Positions 17,976 through 28,263 of a stretch of 64,000 nt of DNA are shown one piece after another (position 1 is the first letter of the stretch; each line of letters opens with the position of its first letter). The DNA is from Rhodococcus sp. P-2 (GTDB lineage: Bacteria; Actinomycetota; Actinomycetes; Mycobacteriales; Mycobacteriaceae): NCBI RefSeq assembly GCF_016598535.1, contig NZ_CP066779.1, positions 434,001 to 498,000 on the forward strand, written 5' to 3'. The notes under the pieces were generated by a model that saw only the letters and a list, made by a program, of their open reading frames with translations, did no database searches and had not been told where the DNA came from. The position numbers and the translations under genes were made by a program.

Positions 17976-19127
17976 TCAGGCGTCGAGCGCACGCTCGATG
18001 TCGACCAGAAGATCGGCGGTGTCCTCGATGCCACAAGCGATTCGGACAAAACCCGCACTGACCGGATCGCCCCAGCGCGCACGGCGATCCGCCGTCGTGT
18101 GGATCCCGCCGAAGCTGGTGGCGGCCGTGACGAGAGCGCTCGCTTCGACGAACGAGTGGAATGCCTGAGCCGAATCCAGTTCGACGCTCACCAGTCCGCC
18201 GAATCGATTCATCTGACCGGATGCCGTTGCGAAGGACGGGTCACCGCGAAGGCCCGGGTAACGAACGGACCGGACCGCTTTGTGTCCCGCCAACATCTCG
18301 GCCAGGGCCAGCGCGTTGTCGCACTGACGTCCGAATCGCAGGCCTGCCGTGCCGAGACTGCGGTGCGCAAGCCACGTCTCGAAGGGGCCGAGCACTGTTC
18401 CCGAAAGAAGTCGCTCACGCTCGATTCGCTGACTCACCGCCCCATCGGAGGTGGCGACGTAACCCATCAGGAGGTCACTGTGCCCGCTGAGGGCCTTGGT
18501 ACCGCTGGCCACGACGATGTCGGCACCCAATTCGAGCGGGCGCTGCCCCAGCGGTGTCGCAGTCGTGTTGTCGACGATCAGCAGCGCGCCCGATCGGTGG
18601 CACACGTCGGCGAGCACGCGAAGGTCGACCACGTCCAGCACCGGGTTGGACGGCGTCTCGGCGACGACGACCACGCGGCCCGGCGACGCGGCGAGCAGAT
18701 CCGCGAAGCTCGCGTCGCCCATCTGCAGAGTCGAAACTTCGCGAACCGTGATCCCCAACGGCGCGAGGCGCTCATTCGCGTACAACCGCACCTGGTAGTA
18801 CCCGTCCGAGGGCACGACGACCGTATCTCCGGTGACGAGCACGCTGCGCAAGGTCGCGGTGATCGCGGACATTCCCGATCCCATGACGAGGCCGTAGTCC
18901 GCTCCTTCGAGCGCCGCGAGCGCTGATTCGAGTCCGCGCCAACCCGGGTTCGATGCACGAGCGTAGGTATCGGACTCGGAGCCTTCCTCGGGCGAAAGTT
19001 GGTACGGCGCAGCGAATATCGGCCCAAGCTGCATGGGCTGACCCGCGGCGTGTTCGCGCGCGACGGCGCTCACGCTGCGCGTCGAATCCCCGTAGTCCCC
19101 GCGATGACTCATACCGATTTCACTCAT
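17976..19127 (-). CDS. Cystathionine gamma-lyase/synthase-family PLP enzyme
   Basis: This is a 383-residue Cys/Met-metabolism PLP-dependent transsulfuration enzyme. It has [37 protein letters not shown] and the PLP-lysine segment [18 protein letters not shown]. These folds catalyse cystathionine cleavage or related gamma-elimination and replacement; the exact reaction cannot be settled from sequence, with cystathionine gamma-lyase the best guess. ATG 19127 was chosen because it overlaps the gpsA stop (ATGA, 19124-19127), indicating coupled translation. It sits between gpsA and ddl, which are adjacent in mycobacteria, so it is an extra gene here. Confidence 0.87.
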   Translation of the reverse strand: MSEIGMSHRGDYGDSTRSVSAVAREHAAGQPMQLGPIFAAPYQLSPEEGSESDTYARASNPGWRGLESALAALEGADYGLVMGSGMSAITATLRSVLVTGDTVVVPSDGYYQVRLYANERLAPLGITVREVSTLQMGDASFADLLAASPGRVVVVAETPSNPVLDVVDLRVLADVCHRSGALLIVDNTTATPLGQRPLELGADIVVASGTKALSGHSDLLMGYVATSDGAVSQRIERERLLSGTVLGPFETWLAHRSLGTAGLRFGRQCDNALALAEMLAGHKAVRSVRYPGLRGDPSFATASGQMNRFGGLVSVELDSAQAFHSFVEASALVTAATSFGGIHTTADRRARWGDPVSAGFVRIACGIEDTADLLVDIERALDA

Positions 19128-20122
19128 TCCGGCTTCGTCCGGCGTCCGAGCAACTGACCGATCGCATCGCTGACGGCCATACCTTCGTGGCACACCCGAT
19201 GGACCGCGTCGGTCAACGGCATCTCCACGTCGTATCCGGCAGCGAGTGCGCGTACCGACGTGCACGACTTCACGCCCTCGGCGACCTGACCGTTGGTTGC
19301 CTTCTGCGCCGACTCCATCGACCCGCCCCGTCCGAGCCGCTCTCCGAACGTCCGGTTTCGCGACAACTCGGACGTGCAGGTCGCTACCAGGTCACCGACA
19401 CCCGCCAAGCCTGCGAGAGTCGACGCCTTGGCTCCGAGCGCAACACCGAGCCGGATTGTTTCGGCGAGCCCGCGGGTGATGATGCTGGCAACCGTGTTGT
19501 CGCCGAACCCACTACCGGCGGCCATGCCACAGGCCAGTGCGATCACGTTCTTGCACGCACCGCCGATCTCACAACCGATGACGTCGGAATTGGTGTACGG
19601 CCTGAAATAGCCGGTAGCGCAAGCATCCTGGAGAGCGAGGGCACGCGAGGAGTCCGAGCAGGCGATCACCGTCGCCGCGGGCTGCCCGCTGGCGATCTCG
19701 TGTGCAAGATTCGGGCCCGAGAGCACCGCGACGCGCCCCGGTTCCACACCGGTCACCGACACGATGACCTGGCTCATGCGCATGAGCGTCCCGGTCTCGA
19801 TTCCCTTGGCCAGACTCAGCAGAGTCGCATCGGGTCCGATCGAGCCCTTCCACTGCTCCAGGTTTCCCCGTAGCGACTGCGAGGGAACCGCCAGCACGAT
19901 GAAGTCAGCGCCTGCCATCGCCTCCTCGTGGTGGTGGGTCGCGCGGATCGACGAAGGCAAAGCAATGCCTGGCAGATAGTCGCTGTTCTCGTGTGTGGTG
20001 TCGATGCGCTTCGCGACCTCTTCACGCCTGGCCCACATCGTCACGTCGGTTCCGGCCTCGGCCATCACCTTCGCCAACGCCGTTCCCCACGAACCTGCGC
20101 CCAATACAGCTGCCTTACTCAC
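19124..20122 (-). CDS. gpsA: NAD(P)-dependent glycerol-3-phosphate dehydrogenase
   Basis: GpsA reduces dihydroxyacetone phosphate to sn-glycerol-3-phosphate for phospholipid synthesis. The product is 332 residues from GTG 20122. The Rossmann motif [17 protein letters not shown] opens the protein; the catalytic lysine lies in [17 protein letters not shown], and [14 protein letters not shown] is also typical. The longer reading upstream runs antisense to fbiD and is not used. A G-rich GGGGTGA lies just before the start. Confidence 0.96.
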   Translation of the reverse strand: MSKAAVLGAGSWGTALAKVMAEAGTDVTMWARREEVAKRIDTTHENSDYLPGIALPSSIRATHHHEEAMAGADFIVLAVPSQSLRGNLEQWKGSIGPDATLLSLAKGIETGTLMRMSQVIVSVTGVEPGRVAVLSGPNLAHEIASGQPAATVIACSDSSRALALQDACATGYFRPYTNSDVIGCEIGGACKNVIALACGMAAGSGFGDNTVASIITRGLAETIRLGVALGAKASTLAGLAGVGDLVATCTSELSRNRTFGERLGRGGSMESAQKATNGQVAEGVKSCTSVRALAAGYDVEMPLTDAVHRVCHEGMAVSDAIGQLLGRRTKPE

Positions 20123-20248
20123 ACGCTCACCCCGTCTACCCGGCGAAGCGGGTCGCCGCCAGAAAAATCGTCTGCACAGAGTATCGCCTGTGGTGCACTG
20201 CGGTGGGCAGCCGCGGACACCGAGCGTGATGACTGGCAAGATCGAGGG

Positions 20249-20998
20249 ATGGACAGCGCGGAACCCCCGTACCCACACGTCGTGGAGACACCGCATGCGC
20301 GCACGGAGATCGAACGCCCCATGCATGCGATAGTGGCCGTCAAGTCCTTGAGATCGGCCAAGTCCCGCCTCGCGGGCGAACTCGACTCGGATGCGCGTGC
20401 AGACCTGGTGTTGGCCATGCTTCACGACACCCTCGCCACAGTCGCAGCCGTCTCGGCCATCGACAGCGTTACAGTGGTCACCCCAGACCCCACCGTTGCC
20501 GCACTTGCATATTCCGTCGGCGTGACGGTCTACGCCGATCCAGCTCCCGACGGCGCCCGAACGAACGGCGCAACACCGCGCACGGAAGAAACCCTCAATG
20601 CGGCGCTGAGTGCAGCGGCCGCCGATATCCGAGCCAAGCGCGGAGTGGTCGACCTCGTTGTGCTGCAAGCCGACTTGCCCGCCATGCAACCAAGCGAACT
20701 GACGGAGGCCGTGGCCGCCGCCCGAAGCGGCGGACGTTCCGTCGTCGTCGATCATCACGGCACCGGCACCTCCGCATTGTTTGCGTGTGGAGAGAGTGCG
20801 CTCGACCCTCGATTCGGACCGGAATCTGCACTTGGACATACCAATTCAGGCGCTCGTCCACTCAACGGCCAATGGCCGGGACTGCGCACCGACGTCGACA
20901 CCCATGCCGATCTCAGCACTGTGCGAGCACTGGGAGTAGGCCCCGCCACATCGGCTTCGTTGACCAGACTCAAGGCCACGCCGTCGAACAGCCGATGA
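20249..20998 (+). CDS. fbiD: Phosphoenolpyruvate guanylyltransferase FbiD
   Basis: FbiD activates phosphoenolpyruvate with GTP for coenzyme F420 synthesis. The 249-residue product shows the nucleotidyltransferase start [45 protein letters not shown] and the [10 protein letters not shown] segment shared with mycobacterial FbiD (Rv2983). I start at ATG 20249; an ATG 74 bases on (MHAIVAVK, 20323) could be the real start, since the preceding 24 residues are not conserved. It is divergent from gpsA and 51 bp upstream of ppk. It signals F420 use in this organism, fitting with the FDOR-like gene at 28.3 kb. Confidence 0.9.
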   Translation: MDSAEPPYPHVVETPHARTEIERPMHAIVAVKSLRSAKSRLAGELDSDARADLVLAMLHDTLATVAAVSAIDSVTVVTPDPTVAALAYSVGVTVYADPAPDGARTNGATPRTEETLNAALSAAAADIRAKRGVVDLVVLQADLPAMQPSELTEAVAAARSGGRSVVVDHHGTGTSALFACGESALDPRFGPESALGHTNSGARPLNGQWPGLRTDVDTHADLSTVRALGVGPATSASLTRLKATPSNSR

Positions 20999-21049
20999 AT
21001 TTTCTTTCATCGATTGTCGGACCGCGCGATTGTGGGGGATGATCGACGA

Positions 21050-23293
21050 GTGAGCAATGGCGAAGCACTCGAAAACCGTATTTCCGAAGACCAGTCGGAC
21101 GGAGACCACAGCTCCGGCCGGCACGAGAACGGCGCGGCCACCTCGCCGCGATCTCAGGCCGTCGCGGTCGCCACCAACATCCCGGGCGCGCCCCCTGCAG
21201 CTACCAAGGCAGAGCTACCCGAATTGCTCGTCGGGCTCCCCGAGGATCGTTACCTCAACCGCGAACTCAGCTGGCTCGATTTCAATGCCCGTGTTCTCGC
21301 ATTGGCCGCCGACGAGTCACTGCCGTTGCTCGAACGCGCAAAGTTCCTCGCCATCTTCGCTTCCAATCTCGACGAATTTTTCATGGTCCGGGTCGCCGGA
21401 CTCAAGCGCCGCGACGAGACCGGACTGTCGGTCAGGTCCGCCGACGGCCTCTCCCCACGCGAACAATTGGCGCTCATCGCGCGTCGCACCCAGGAACTCG
21501 CCGACAAGCACGCGCACGTGTTTCTCGACTCGGTCCGCCCTGCCCTGGCGGCAGAGGGCATTTCGATCGTTCGGTGGGCCGATCTCAGCGCCGATGACCA
21601 CGGCCGACTCTCGGCACATTTCCACGAGCAGGTCTTCCCGGTACTGACGCCGTTGGCAGTCGATCACGCTCACCCGTTCCCCTACATCAGCGGACTGAGC
21701 CTCAACCTCGCCGTGACGGTGAAGGACTCCGTCACCCGCGGCGAACACTTCGCTCGCGTCAAGGTTCCCGACAACGTCGGCCGGTTCGTGCGAGTCAAGA
21801 GCACGACGTCTTCGTCCACCATCGATTCGTTCCTCCCGATGGAAGAACTGATTTCGGCTCATCTGGACGTGCTGTTCCCCGGAATGGAAATCGTCGAACA
21901 TCACGCTTTCCGAATCACACGCAACGCCGATTTCGAGGTCGAAGAGGATCGGGACGAGGATCTGCTGCAGGCACTCGAACGTGAATTGGCGCGTCGCCGT
22001 TTCGGTTCACCCGTTCGACTCGAAGTTGCCGACGACATGACCGAGCACATGCTCGAACTGCTTCTGCGTGAACTCGACGTCGATCCGGCCGACGTGATCG
22101 AGGTTTCCGGTCTGCTCGACTTGTCCTGCCTCTGGCAGGTTTACGCCGTCGACCGCCCGGCTCTCAAGGACGCGCCGTTCGTCCCGGCGACGCATCCGGC
22201 GTTCGGTGAGCGCGAGACTCCGAAGAGCGTCTTCTCGACCCTGCGCGAAGGCGACGTGCTCGTCCACCATCCTTACGACTCGTTTTCCACAAGCGTTCAA
22301 CGCTTCATCGAACAGGCCGCCGCCGACCCGCAGGTACTCGCGATCAAGCAGACCCTGTACCGCACTTCCGGCGACTCCCCCATCGTCAACGCACTGATCG
22401 ACGCCGCCGAAGCCGGCAAGCAGGTTGTCGCGCTGGTGGAGATCAAGGCGCGCTTCGACGAGCAGGCCAACATCAAGTGGGCACGCAAACTCGAACAGGC
22501 CGGCGTTCACGTCGTCTACGGTTTGGTCGGTCTCAAGACTCACTGCAAGACTTGCCTCGTCGTCAGGCGAGAGGGCTCGACCATTCGTCGTTACTGCCAC
22601 ATCGGCACCGGCAACTACAACCCGAAGACCGCGCGTATGTACGAGGACGTCGGATTGCTCACCGCAGCACCGGAGATCGGTGCGGACCTCACCGACCTCT
22701 TCAACTCGCTGACCGGATACTCCCGAAAGACGAGTTACCGCAACCTTCTCGTTGCGCCGTACGGGGTTCGACGCGGGATCATCGAGCGGATCGACAACGA
22801 GATCGCGCACAAGCTCGCAGGCCGCGAGGCCGGTATCCGCTTGAAAGCCAACGCATTGGTCGACGAGCAGGTCATCGACGCGTTGTACCGCGCGTCCAAG
22901 GCCGGTATCCCCGTCGAGATCGTGGTCCGCGGAATCTGCGCGCTCAAGCCGGGCGTCCCCGGCCTCAGCGAAAACATCGAAGTACGTTCCATTCTCGGAC
23001 GCTTCCTGGAACACTCGCGAATGTTCCATTTCCGCTCGGCCGACGAGTTCTGGATCGGCAGCGCAGACATGATGCACCGCAACCTCGATCGCCGCGTCGA
23101 GGTCATGGTGCAGGTCAAGGACCCGAAACTGTCGAAGCAGCTCGGTGACATCTTCGACTCCGCGCTCGATCCCCGAACTCGCTGCTGGGTACTGCATCCG
23201 GACGGGAGTTGGGTCGCTGCCCCCGAACGCGGTGAGGACGTACGTGAGCATCAACAGTCGTTGATGCGCAGCCGCACCGCCAGCGGGTCTTGA
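21050..23293 (+). CDS. ppk: Polyphosphate kinase 1
   Basis: PPK1 reversibly polymerises ATP gamma-phosphate into inorganic polyphosphate. The 747-residue product has the N-terminal domain with [17 protein letters not shown], the core [25 protein letters not shown], and the autophosphorylated histidine in [20 protein letters not shown]. The GTG at 21050 has GGGGGA ten bases upstream; TTG 21014 could extend it by 12 residues. A four-codon frame (ATG at 21039, stop overlapping the GTG) lies in between but has no room for a ribosome-binding site. It is followed directly by mutT1. Confidence 0.96.
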   Translation: MSNGEALENRISEDQSDGDHSSGRHENGAATSPRSQAVAVATNIPGAPPAATKAELPELLVGLPEDRYLNRELSWLDFNARVLALAADESLPLLERAKFLAIFASNLDEFFMVRVAGLKRRDETGLSVRSADGLSPREQLALIARRTQELADKHAHVFLDSVRPALAAEGISIVRWADLSADDHGRLSAHFHEQVFPVLTPLAVDHAHPFPYISGLSLNLAVTVKDSVTRGEHFARVKVPDNVGRFVRVKSTTSSSTIDSFLPMEELISAHLDVLFPGMEIVEHHAFRITRNADFEVEEDRDEDLLQALERELARRRFGSPVRLEVADDMTEHMLELLLRELDVDPADVIEVSGLLDLSCLWQVYAVDRPALKDAPFVPATHPAFGERETPKSVFSTLREGDVLVHHPYDSFSTSVQRFIEQAAADPQVLAIKQTLYRTSGDSPIVNALIDAAEAGKQVVALVEIKARFDEQANIKWARKLEQAGVHVVYGLVGLKTHCKTCLVVRREGSTIRRYCHIGTGNYNPKTARMYEDVGLLTAAPEIGADLTDLFNSLTGYSRKTSYRNLLVAPYGVRRGIIERIDNEIAHKLAGREAGIRLKANALVDEQVIDALYRASKAGIPVEIVVRGICALKPGVPGLSENIEVRSILGRFLEHSRMFHFRSADEFWIGSADMMHRNLDRRVEVMVQVKDPKLSKQLGDIFDSALDPRTRCWVLHPDGSWVAAPERGEDVREHQQSLMRSRTASGS

Positions 23294-23310
23294 CGGGCTC
23301 GGATCACACA

Positions 23311-24237
23311 ATGAGCGACAAGCCGGTCAAAGCCAACATCTTTGCCGCAGGCGCGGTTCTGTGGCGGAAGGCTCCCCAGGATCCTTCCGCCATCGAGATC
23401 GCCGTCGTACATCGACCGAAGTACGACGACTGGTCATTCCCCAAAGGAAAGCTCGATCCCGGCGAGACCTTCTTGACCGCGGCAGTTCGCGAGGTCCGCG
23501 AAGAGACCTCGATCACCGGACGTTTCGGAAGGCACCTCGGTGGCGTGACGTACCCGATCCCGGGACATCGCAAACTCAAACGGGTCGAATACTGGTCGGC
23601 CGAAGCAGTAGACGGAGATTTCGGGCCGAACAACGAAGTAGATGTTCTCTATTGGCTTCCGGTCGCCGAGGTCGCCGATCATCTTTCCTACCCGATGGAT
23701 CGGATGATTCTTCGCCGCTTCGTTTCCATTCGGCCGGACACGAAAACGGTATTGCTCGTCCGCCACGCAAAAGCTGGAAGCCGTAAGCGGTACAAGGGCG
23801 ACGACAATGTGCGTCCACTCGACGCCAAGGGCAAAGAGCAATCCGCCGCCTTGGTCGAACAGCTGAAAATCTTCGGAGCCGATTCGGTTTTCGCGGCTGA
23901 CCGTACGCGCTGCGTCGACACCGTAATGCCATTGGCGGAGGCATTGGGTGTCGAAGTTTCGACGGAACCTCTTCTGACCGAAGAAGGTTACGAGGCCGAT
24001 CCCGAGGCCGCCAGGGCACGTGCGCTGCAGATCGCCGCGTTGGAGGGCACTCCCGTGATCTGCAGCCAAGGAGGCGTCATCCCCGATTTGATGCGCTGGT
24101 GGGCTGATACGGCCGGTGTAACACTGCCCTCCGCACGCAACCGTAAGGCGAGCACTTGGGTGCTCTCGTTCCTCGACGGCCGTCTGGTTGCCGCCGATCA
24201 CCTCGACAGCCCGCTCCCCAAAGTCGCCAACTCCTGA
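23311..24237 (+). CDS. mutT1: Nudix hydrolase/histidine phosphatase MutT1
   Basis: This two-domain protein has a Nudix box (GKLDPGETFLTAAVREVREETS) in the first 150 residues and a histidine-phosphatase domain with LLVRHAKAGSRKRYKGDD from about residue 155. The mycobacterial homologue hydrolyses 8-oxo-dGTP and diadenosine polyphosphates. I start at ATG 23311 (308 residues); TTG 23290, which overlaps the ppk stop, is an alternative. The pairing with ppk is as in M. tuberculosis (Rv2984-Rv2985). Confidence 0.92.
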   Translation: MSDKPVKANIFAAGAVLWRKAPQDPSAIEIAVVHRPKYDDWSFPKGKLDPGETFLTAAVREVREETSITGRFGRHLGGVTYPIPGHRKLKRVEYWSAEAVDGDFGPNNEVDVLYWLPVAEVADHLSYPMDRMILRRFVSIRPDTKTVLLVRHAKAGSRKRYKGDDNVRPLDAKGKEQSAALVEQLKIFGADSVFAADRTRCVDTVMPLAEALGVEVSTEPLLTEEGYEADPEAARARALQIAALEGTPVICSQGGVIPDLMRWWADTAGVTLPSARNRKASTWVLSFLDGRLVAADHLDSPLPKVANS

Positions 24238-24326
24238 GGGATTTGGACCAACCGACACCCAGCTCGAGTCGGTAGTTTTGCAAAGCACTGAAACACAGGA
24301 GAATTCACACTTCTCCCAGGCAGCAA

Positions 24327-24369
24327 AAAGAGGTGCAGCCGCGGATCTGATCCGCGGCTGCACCTCTTT
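24327..24369. terminator. Bidirectional terminator between mutT1 and hupB
   Basis: A perfect 21-bp inverted repeat (AAAGAGGTGCAGCCGCGGAT and its complement) is bounded by A/T tracts on both sides. It lies between the converging mutT1 and hupB genes and can serve both strands. Confidence 0.85.
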
Positions 24370-24403
24370 GTCTTACGGCATCGGGTTTTTCACCCGAACG
24401 CGA

Positions 24404-25090
24404 CTACTTTGCGCGCTTGGCCGGAGCCTTCTTGGCCGGAGCCTTCTTGGCTGCGGTCTTGGCGGGAGCCTTCTTGGCCGGAGCCTTCTTGGCCGGAGCC
24501 TTGGCTGCGGTCTTGGCGGGAGCCTTCTTGGCGGGAGCCTTGGTGGCAACCGTCTTCTTGGCTGCGGTCTTGGCCGGAGCCTTCTTGGCGGGAGCCTTGG
24601 TGGCAACCGTCTTCTTGGCTGCGGTCTTGGCCGGAGCCTTCTTGGCGGGAGCCTTCGCGGCAACCGTCTTCTTGGCTGCGGTCTTGGCCGGAGCCTTCTT
24701 TGCCGGAGCCTTCTTGGCTGCGGTCTTCTTGGCAGCAGCCTTCTTGGCTGCAGCCTTGGTGGCCGGTGCTGCTACGCCACGCTTGACTGCCGGGCCGGTG
24801 GCCGGAAGCTTCTGTCCACCAGCGATAACAGCCTTGAACTGCGCACCCGGACGGAAAGCCGGAACCGACGTCGGCTTGACCTTGACGGTCTCGCCCGTAC
24901 GCGGGTTGCGTGCAACACGTGCTGCACGACGACGCTGCTCGAAGACTCCGAAGCCGGTGATGGTCACGCTCTCGCCACGGTGGACGGCGCGGACGATGGT
25001 GTCCACGACGTGCTCCACTGCGTCGGTCGCTGTGCGCCTGTCCGAACCCAGCTTTTCAGTCAGAACATCGATGAGCTCTGCCTTGTTCAT
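24404..25090 (-). CDS. hupB: DNA-binding protein HU (HupB) with lysine/alanine-rich tail
   Basis: This nucleoid-associated protein has 228 residues, of which the first ~90 are a classic HU fold ([20 protein letters not shown] and [21 protein letters not shown]). The rest is a long basic tail of AKKAPAK and AAKKTVATK repeats, like eukaryotic histone H1 and mycobacterial HupB. ATG 25090 follows a GGAGGA site, and the N-terminus matches other HU proteins. The tail probably adds non-specific DNA and perhaps RNA contacts. It precedes no obvious operon partner; leuD ends 157 bp upstream. Confidence 0.95.
   Translation of the reverse strand: MNKAELIDVLTEKLGSDRRTATDAVEHVVDTIVRAVHRGESVTITGFGVFEQRRRAARVARNPRTGETVKVKPTSVPAFRPGAQFKAVIAGGQKLPATGPAVKRGVAAPATKAAAKKAAAKKTAAKKAPAKKAPAKTAAKKTVAAKAPAKKAPAKTAAKKTVATKAPAKKAPAKTAAKKTVATKAPAKKAPAKTAAKAPAKKAPAKKAPAKTAAKKAPAKKAPAKRAK
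24541..24711. repeat. 57-bp tandem repeat within the hupB tail
   Basis: Three near-identical copies with a 57-bp period begin at 24541, 24598 and 24655, encoding a 19-residue unit like [19 protein letters not shown]. Such in-frame repeats can change copy number between strains. Confidence 0.8.
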
Positions 25091-25247
25091 TGAAATTCCT
25101 CCGCTAATTGTGGTCCACCGTCGGACCGACTGAGAACCACGGTAAACCTGATAACGGCAAGAGTCTATGTGCCACGCCAATTCTCATTCAACGTGACTGC
25201 GAAATGGTGACCTATTTCTCTTCCCGCGCGGAGTCGCGGATTTCGGT

Positions 25248-25856
25248 TCAGCCCTGCGAAATTCGGGCTGGAAGGGTAGTCGGTTTCCATGAAGGCCTTG
25301 ACTTTTCGAACTCGGAAATCGCTTCTACCTGCCGCAATGTCAGTCCGATGTCGTCGAGACCCTCCAGCAGACGCCACCGTGTGTAGTCGTCAATATTGAA
25401 CGGCACCACCGTAGTTCCGGCGCTCACGGTCCGATTCTCGAGATCTACTGCCAATTCCAGTCCGGGCTGCTCTTCGAGCAACTTCCAGAGCAATTCGACG
25501 TCGCTCTGCTCGACCTGTGCCGCCACGAGACCGGCTTTTCCGGCGTTCCCGCGGAAGATGTCGGCGAACCGGGAAGCGATGACGACTCGAAATCCGAAGT
25601 CCGAGAGAGCCCACACGGCGTGCTCACGCGAAGAGCCCGTGCCGAAATCGGGGCCGGCTACGAGGACACTTCCCTTGTCGTACGGAGCCAGATTGAGAAT
25701 GAAGTTGGGGTCGGTACGCCAGCCTGCAAACAGCCCGTCCTCGAATCCCGTGCGCGTCACCCGTTTCAGGTACACGGCGGGGATGATCTGATCGGTATCG
25801 ACATTCGAGCGTCGCAGCGGGACGCCGATACCCTTGTGCGTGGTAAAGGATTCCAT
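25248..25856 (-). CDS. leuD: 3-isopropylmalate dehydratase small subunit
   Basis: LeuD pairs with LeuC to isomerise 2- to 3-isopropylmalate in leucine synthesis. The product is 202 residues from ATG 25856 with AGGAGAA upstream. The swivel-domain motifs [15 protein letters not shown] and [17 protein letters not shown] are present. It is 28 bp downstream of leuC, so it belongs to a leuCD operon, as in mycobacteria. Confidence 0.97.
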   Translation of the reverse strand: MESFTTHKGIGVPLRRSNVDTDQIIPAVYLKRVTRTGFEDGLFAGWRTDPNFILNLAPYDKGSVLVAGPDFGTGSSREHAVWALSDFGFRVVIASRFADIFRGNAGKAGLVAAQVEQSDVELLWKLLEEQPGLELAVDLENRTVSAGTTVVPFNIDDYTRWRLLEGLDDIGLTLRQVEAISEFEKSRPSWKPTTLPARISQG

Positions 25857-25884
25857 CGAAATTCTCCTAGAGAAGGTAAGTGGG

Positions 25885-27297
25885 TCAGACCAGATCGGCC
25901 GGTGCCGAGAGCGTTCCGCGGACCGCCGTGGCCGCCGCGACGAGCGGGGAAACCAGATGGGTCCGACCGCCTTTACCCTGTCGGCCTTCGAAATTCCGGT
26001 TGGACGTCGATGCCGAGCGCTCGCCGGGAGCAAGCTGGTCAGGGTTCATTCCCAAGCACATCGAACAACCGGCCTGACGCCATTCCGCCCCTGCCGCTGT
26101 GAAGATCTCACCGAGACCTTCACTTTCGGCTTGAGCACGCACCCGCATCGAACCGGGAACGATGAGCATCCGAACGCCCTCTGCCACATGGCGACCTTCG
26201 AGCACCTCGGCTACTGCGCGCAGATCTTCGATCCGTCCGTTGGTGCACGAACCGACGAACACGGTGTCGACAGCAACATCCCGAAGCGGCATGCCGGCGT
26301 CGAGACCCATGTAGGTGAGCGCCTTCTCAGCTGCCTGACGCTCGCTCTCGTCGACGATGAGTTCGGGATCGGGCACACGGTCACCGAGTGGCGCACCCTG
26401 TCCCGGATTGGTTCCCCAGGTGACGAAAGGCGTCAATGCGCTTGCGTCGATGTGGACCTCGTTGTCGAATTCCGCACCCTCGTCGGTCTTGAGCAGCTCC
26501 CACGCGGCGACGGCTTCGTCCCACTCTGCGCCCGACGGTGCATGCGGACGGCCCTTGATGAACTCGTATGTGGTCTCGTCCGGTGCGATCATGCCCGCAC
26601 GGGCTCCGGCCTCGATCGACATGTTGCAGATGGTCATACGAGCTTCCATCGACAGTTTGCGAATGGCCTCACCGCGGTACTCCAGGACGTAGCCCTGGCC
26701 GCCGCCGGTGCCGATCTTGGCGATGACGGCGAGGATCAAGTCCTTACTCGTGACACCGGGAGGCAGCTCGCCGTCGACCGTGATCGCCATGGTCTTGAAG
26801 GGGCGCAACGACAATGTCTGCGTCGCCATCACGTGCTCGACCTCGCTCGTGCCGATTCCCATTGCGAGCGCACCGAATGCGCCGTGCGTCGACGTATGAC
26901 TGTCACCGCACACCACGGTGGTTCCGGGCTGAGTCAGGCCGAGCTGCGGTCCGACCACATGCACGATGCCCTGATCGAGATCGCCCATGCGGTGCAAGCG
27001 AACTCCGAACTCCTCACAATTTCGGCGCAAGGTGTCGACCTGAGTCTTGGACACGGGATCGGCAATGGGCTTGTCGATGTCGATCGTCGGGACGTTGTGG
27101 TCCTCGGTGGCGATCGTCAGGTCAGGGCGGCGCAACTGGCGACCCGCCAAGCGAAGTCCGTCGAATGCCTGCGGGCTCGTCACTTCGTGAACGAGGTGGA
27201 GATCGATGTAGATGAGGTCGGGATCCTGCCCCTCCCCTTTCACGACAACGTGGTCGTCCCACACCTTCTCGGCGAGAGTGCGTGCTTTCTGTGCCAT
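25885..27297 (-). CDS. leuC: 3-isopropylmalate dehydratase large subunit
   Basis: LeuC is the iron-sulfur aconitase-like subunit. The product is 470 residues with the [4Fe-4S] ligands in [13 protein letters not shown] and [12 protein letters not shown], and the start [21 protein letters not shown] 27297 lies five bases after an AGGTGGA site. It heads the leuCD operon and is divergent from an IclR-family regulator, with direct-repeat operator-like sites in between (27423-27475). Confidence 0.97.
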   Translation of the reverse strand: MAQKARTLAEKVWDDHVVVKGEGQDPDLIYIDLHLVHEVTSPQAFDGLRLAGRQLRRPDLTIATEDHNVPTIDIDKPIADPVSKTQVDTLRRNCEEFGVRLHRMGDLDQGIVHVVGPQLGLTQPGTTVVCGDSHTSTHGAFGALAMGIGTSEVEHVMATQTLSLRPFKTMAITVDGELPPGVTSKDLILAVIAKIGTGGGQGYVLEYRGEAIRKLSMEARMTICNMSIEAGARAGMIAPDETTYEFIKGRPHAPSGAEWDEAVAAWELLKTDEGAEFDNEVHIDASALTPFVTWGTNPGQGAPLGDRVPDPELIVDESERQAAEKALTYMGLDAGMPLRDVAVDTVFVGSCTNGRIEDLRAVAEVLEGRHVAEGVRMLIVPGSMRVRAQAESEGLGEIFTAAGAEWRQAGCSMCLGMNPDQLAPGERSASTSNRNFEGRQGKGGRTHLVSPLVAAATAVRGTLSAPADLV

Positions 27298-27422
27298 GTC
27301 TTCCACCTCTGTACGTAGCCTCGCGTCGGCGGACTACGGGCTGGCCCGCCGCGCGTGAAGTAAGTCCCCAGCCTCCGCAGCAGATTCAGACTGTCCCTTT
27401 CGGAACTTGCGCCACCTCCGAG

Positions 27423-27475
27423 GAAATGCGCTAGCTCATCCTGAAATGCGCTAGCCCACCAGGAAATGCGCTATC
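27423..27475. promoter_or_regulatory. Three 20-bp-spaced direct repeats in the leuC/IclR promoter region
   Basis: GAAATGCGCTAGC occurs at 27423-27435 and 27443-27455, and GAAATGCGCTATC at 27463-27475: three copies with an exact 20-bp period, about two helical turns. They lie in the 209-bp divergent region between leuC and the IclR-family gene, 31 bp before the latter's start. This is the layout of an autoregulated operator; the regulator is presumably the adjacent IclR protein, but binding is not shown by sequence. Confidence 0.7.
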
Positions 27476-27506
27476 ATCCCACTATGCGAGAAACTGGTAT
27501 CGACCT

Positions 27507-28208
27507 ATGAGACAGCATAGCGGCATCGGCGTCCTGGACAAAGCAATGGGCGTGCTTCATGCAGTAGCTGAGGAACCGTGCAGCCTCACCGAACTCTGTG
27601 CACGAACCGGTTTGCCGCGCGCGACCGCCCACAGACTCGCCGTCGGTCTCGAAGTCCATCGACTCCTCACTCGCGATTCGGACGGTCAGTGGTGCCCAGG
27701 GCCCGGGCTCGCCGAACTCGCTGCCACCGCTAATGATCCACTCATTGCAGCGGCCGGACTCATCCTCCCCCGCCTTCGCGAAATCACCGGCGAAAGCGTC
27801 CAGCTGTACCGCCGGGAAGGCACCCAACGCATCTGCGTCGCGTCGATGGAACCGCCGACCGGCCTGCGTGACACGGTGCTCGTCGGAGCCCGACTGCCGA
27901 TGAATGCCGGTTCCGGCGCCAAGGTCCTTCTCGCATGGGCAGATCCACAAACCCAACGGACCGTCCTCGCTGATGCGTCGTTCGGCGAACGAGTGCTCCT
28001 CGAGGTTCGCCGGCGCGGCTGGGCTCAGAGCGCGGCCGAACGTGAGCCCGGTGTCGCCAGCGTCGCGGCTCCCGTCCGAGACTCGGCAGGCGCTGTCATT
28101 GCCGCGATTTCGGTCTCCGGCCCCATCGATCGGATGGGTCGACGACCGGGAGCCCGCTGGGCGGCCGACCTTCTCGCAGCCGCCGAAGCGCTCCACAAGC
28201 GTCTGTAA
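27507..28208 (+). CDS. IclR-family transcriptional regulator (LtbR-like)
   Basis: This 233-residue regulator has an N-terminal winged helix-turn-helix (LTELCARTGLPRATAHRLAVGLEVHRLL, about residues 27-55) and an IclR effector domain (SVQLYRREGTQRICVASME, MNAGSGAKVLLAW, SVAAPVRDSAGAVIAAISVSGP). In Corynebacterium the divergently placed relative LtbR represses leuCD and trp genes; M. tuberculosis Rv2989 is the positional match. Start is ATG 27507. The three direct repeats just upstream suggest autoregulation. The effector is unknown. Confidence 0.9.
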   Translation: MRQHSGIGVLDKAMGVLHAVAEEPCSLTELCARTGLPRATAHRLAVGLEVHRLLTRDSDGQWCPGPGLAELAATANDPLIAAAGLILPRLREITGESVQLYRREGTQRICVASMEPPTGLRDTVLVGARLPMNAGSGAKVLLAWADPQTQRTVLADASFGERVLLEVRRRGWAQSAAEREPGVASVAAPVRDSAGAVIAAISVSGPIDRMGRRPGARWAADLLAAAEALHKRL

Positions 28209-28263
28209 TTCGTGACACAGTAAGGTCTTCAGATCCTCGAGCACGTAGGAGTACGACGCGACC

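Noticed and set aside
20123-20839. N-terminal extension of gpsA
   Set aside because: It runs antisense to fbiD; the Rossmann motif begins right after GTG 20122.
21039-21053. Four-codon ATG frame overlapping the ppk start
   Set aside because: The G-rich stretch directly abuts the ATG, leaving no spacing for ribosome binding; probably chance.
22007-23311. 434-codon minus-strand frame
   Set aside because: It is antisense to ppk, which is conserved over its length.
24404-24711. Repeats in the hupB tail considered as a CRISPR-like or mobile array
   Set aside because: They are in frame, encode lysine/alanine blocks and have no spacers.
25834-27318. 494-codon plus-strand frame
   Set aside because: It is antisense to leuC, whose iron-sulfur motifs are unmistakable.
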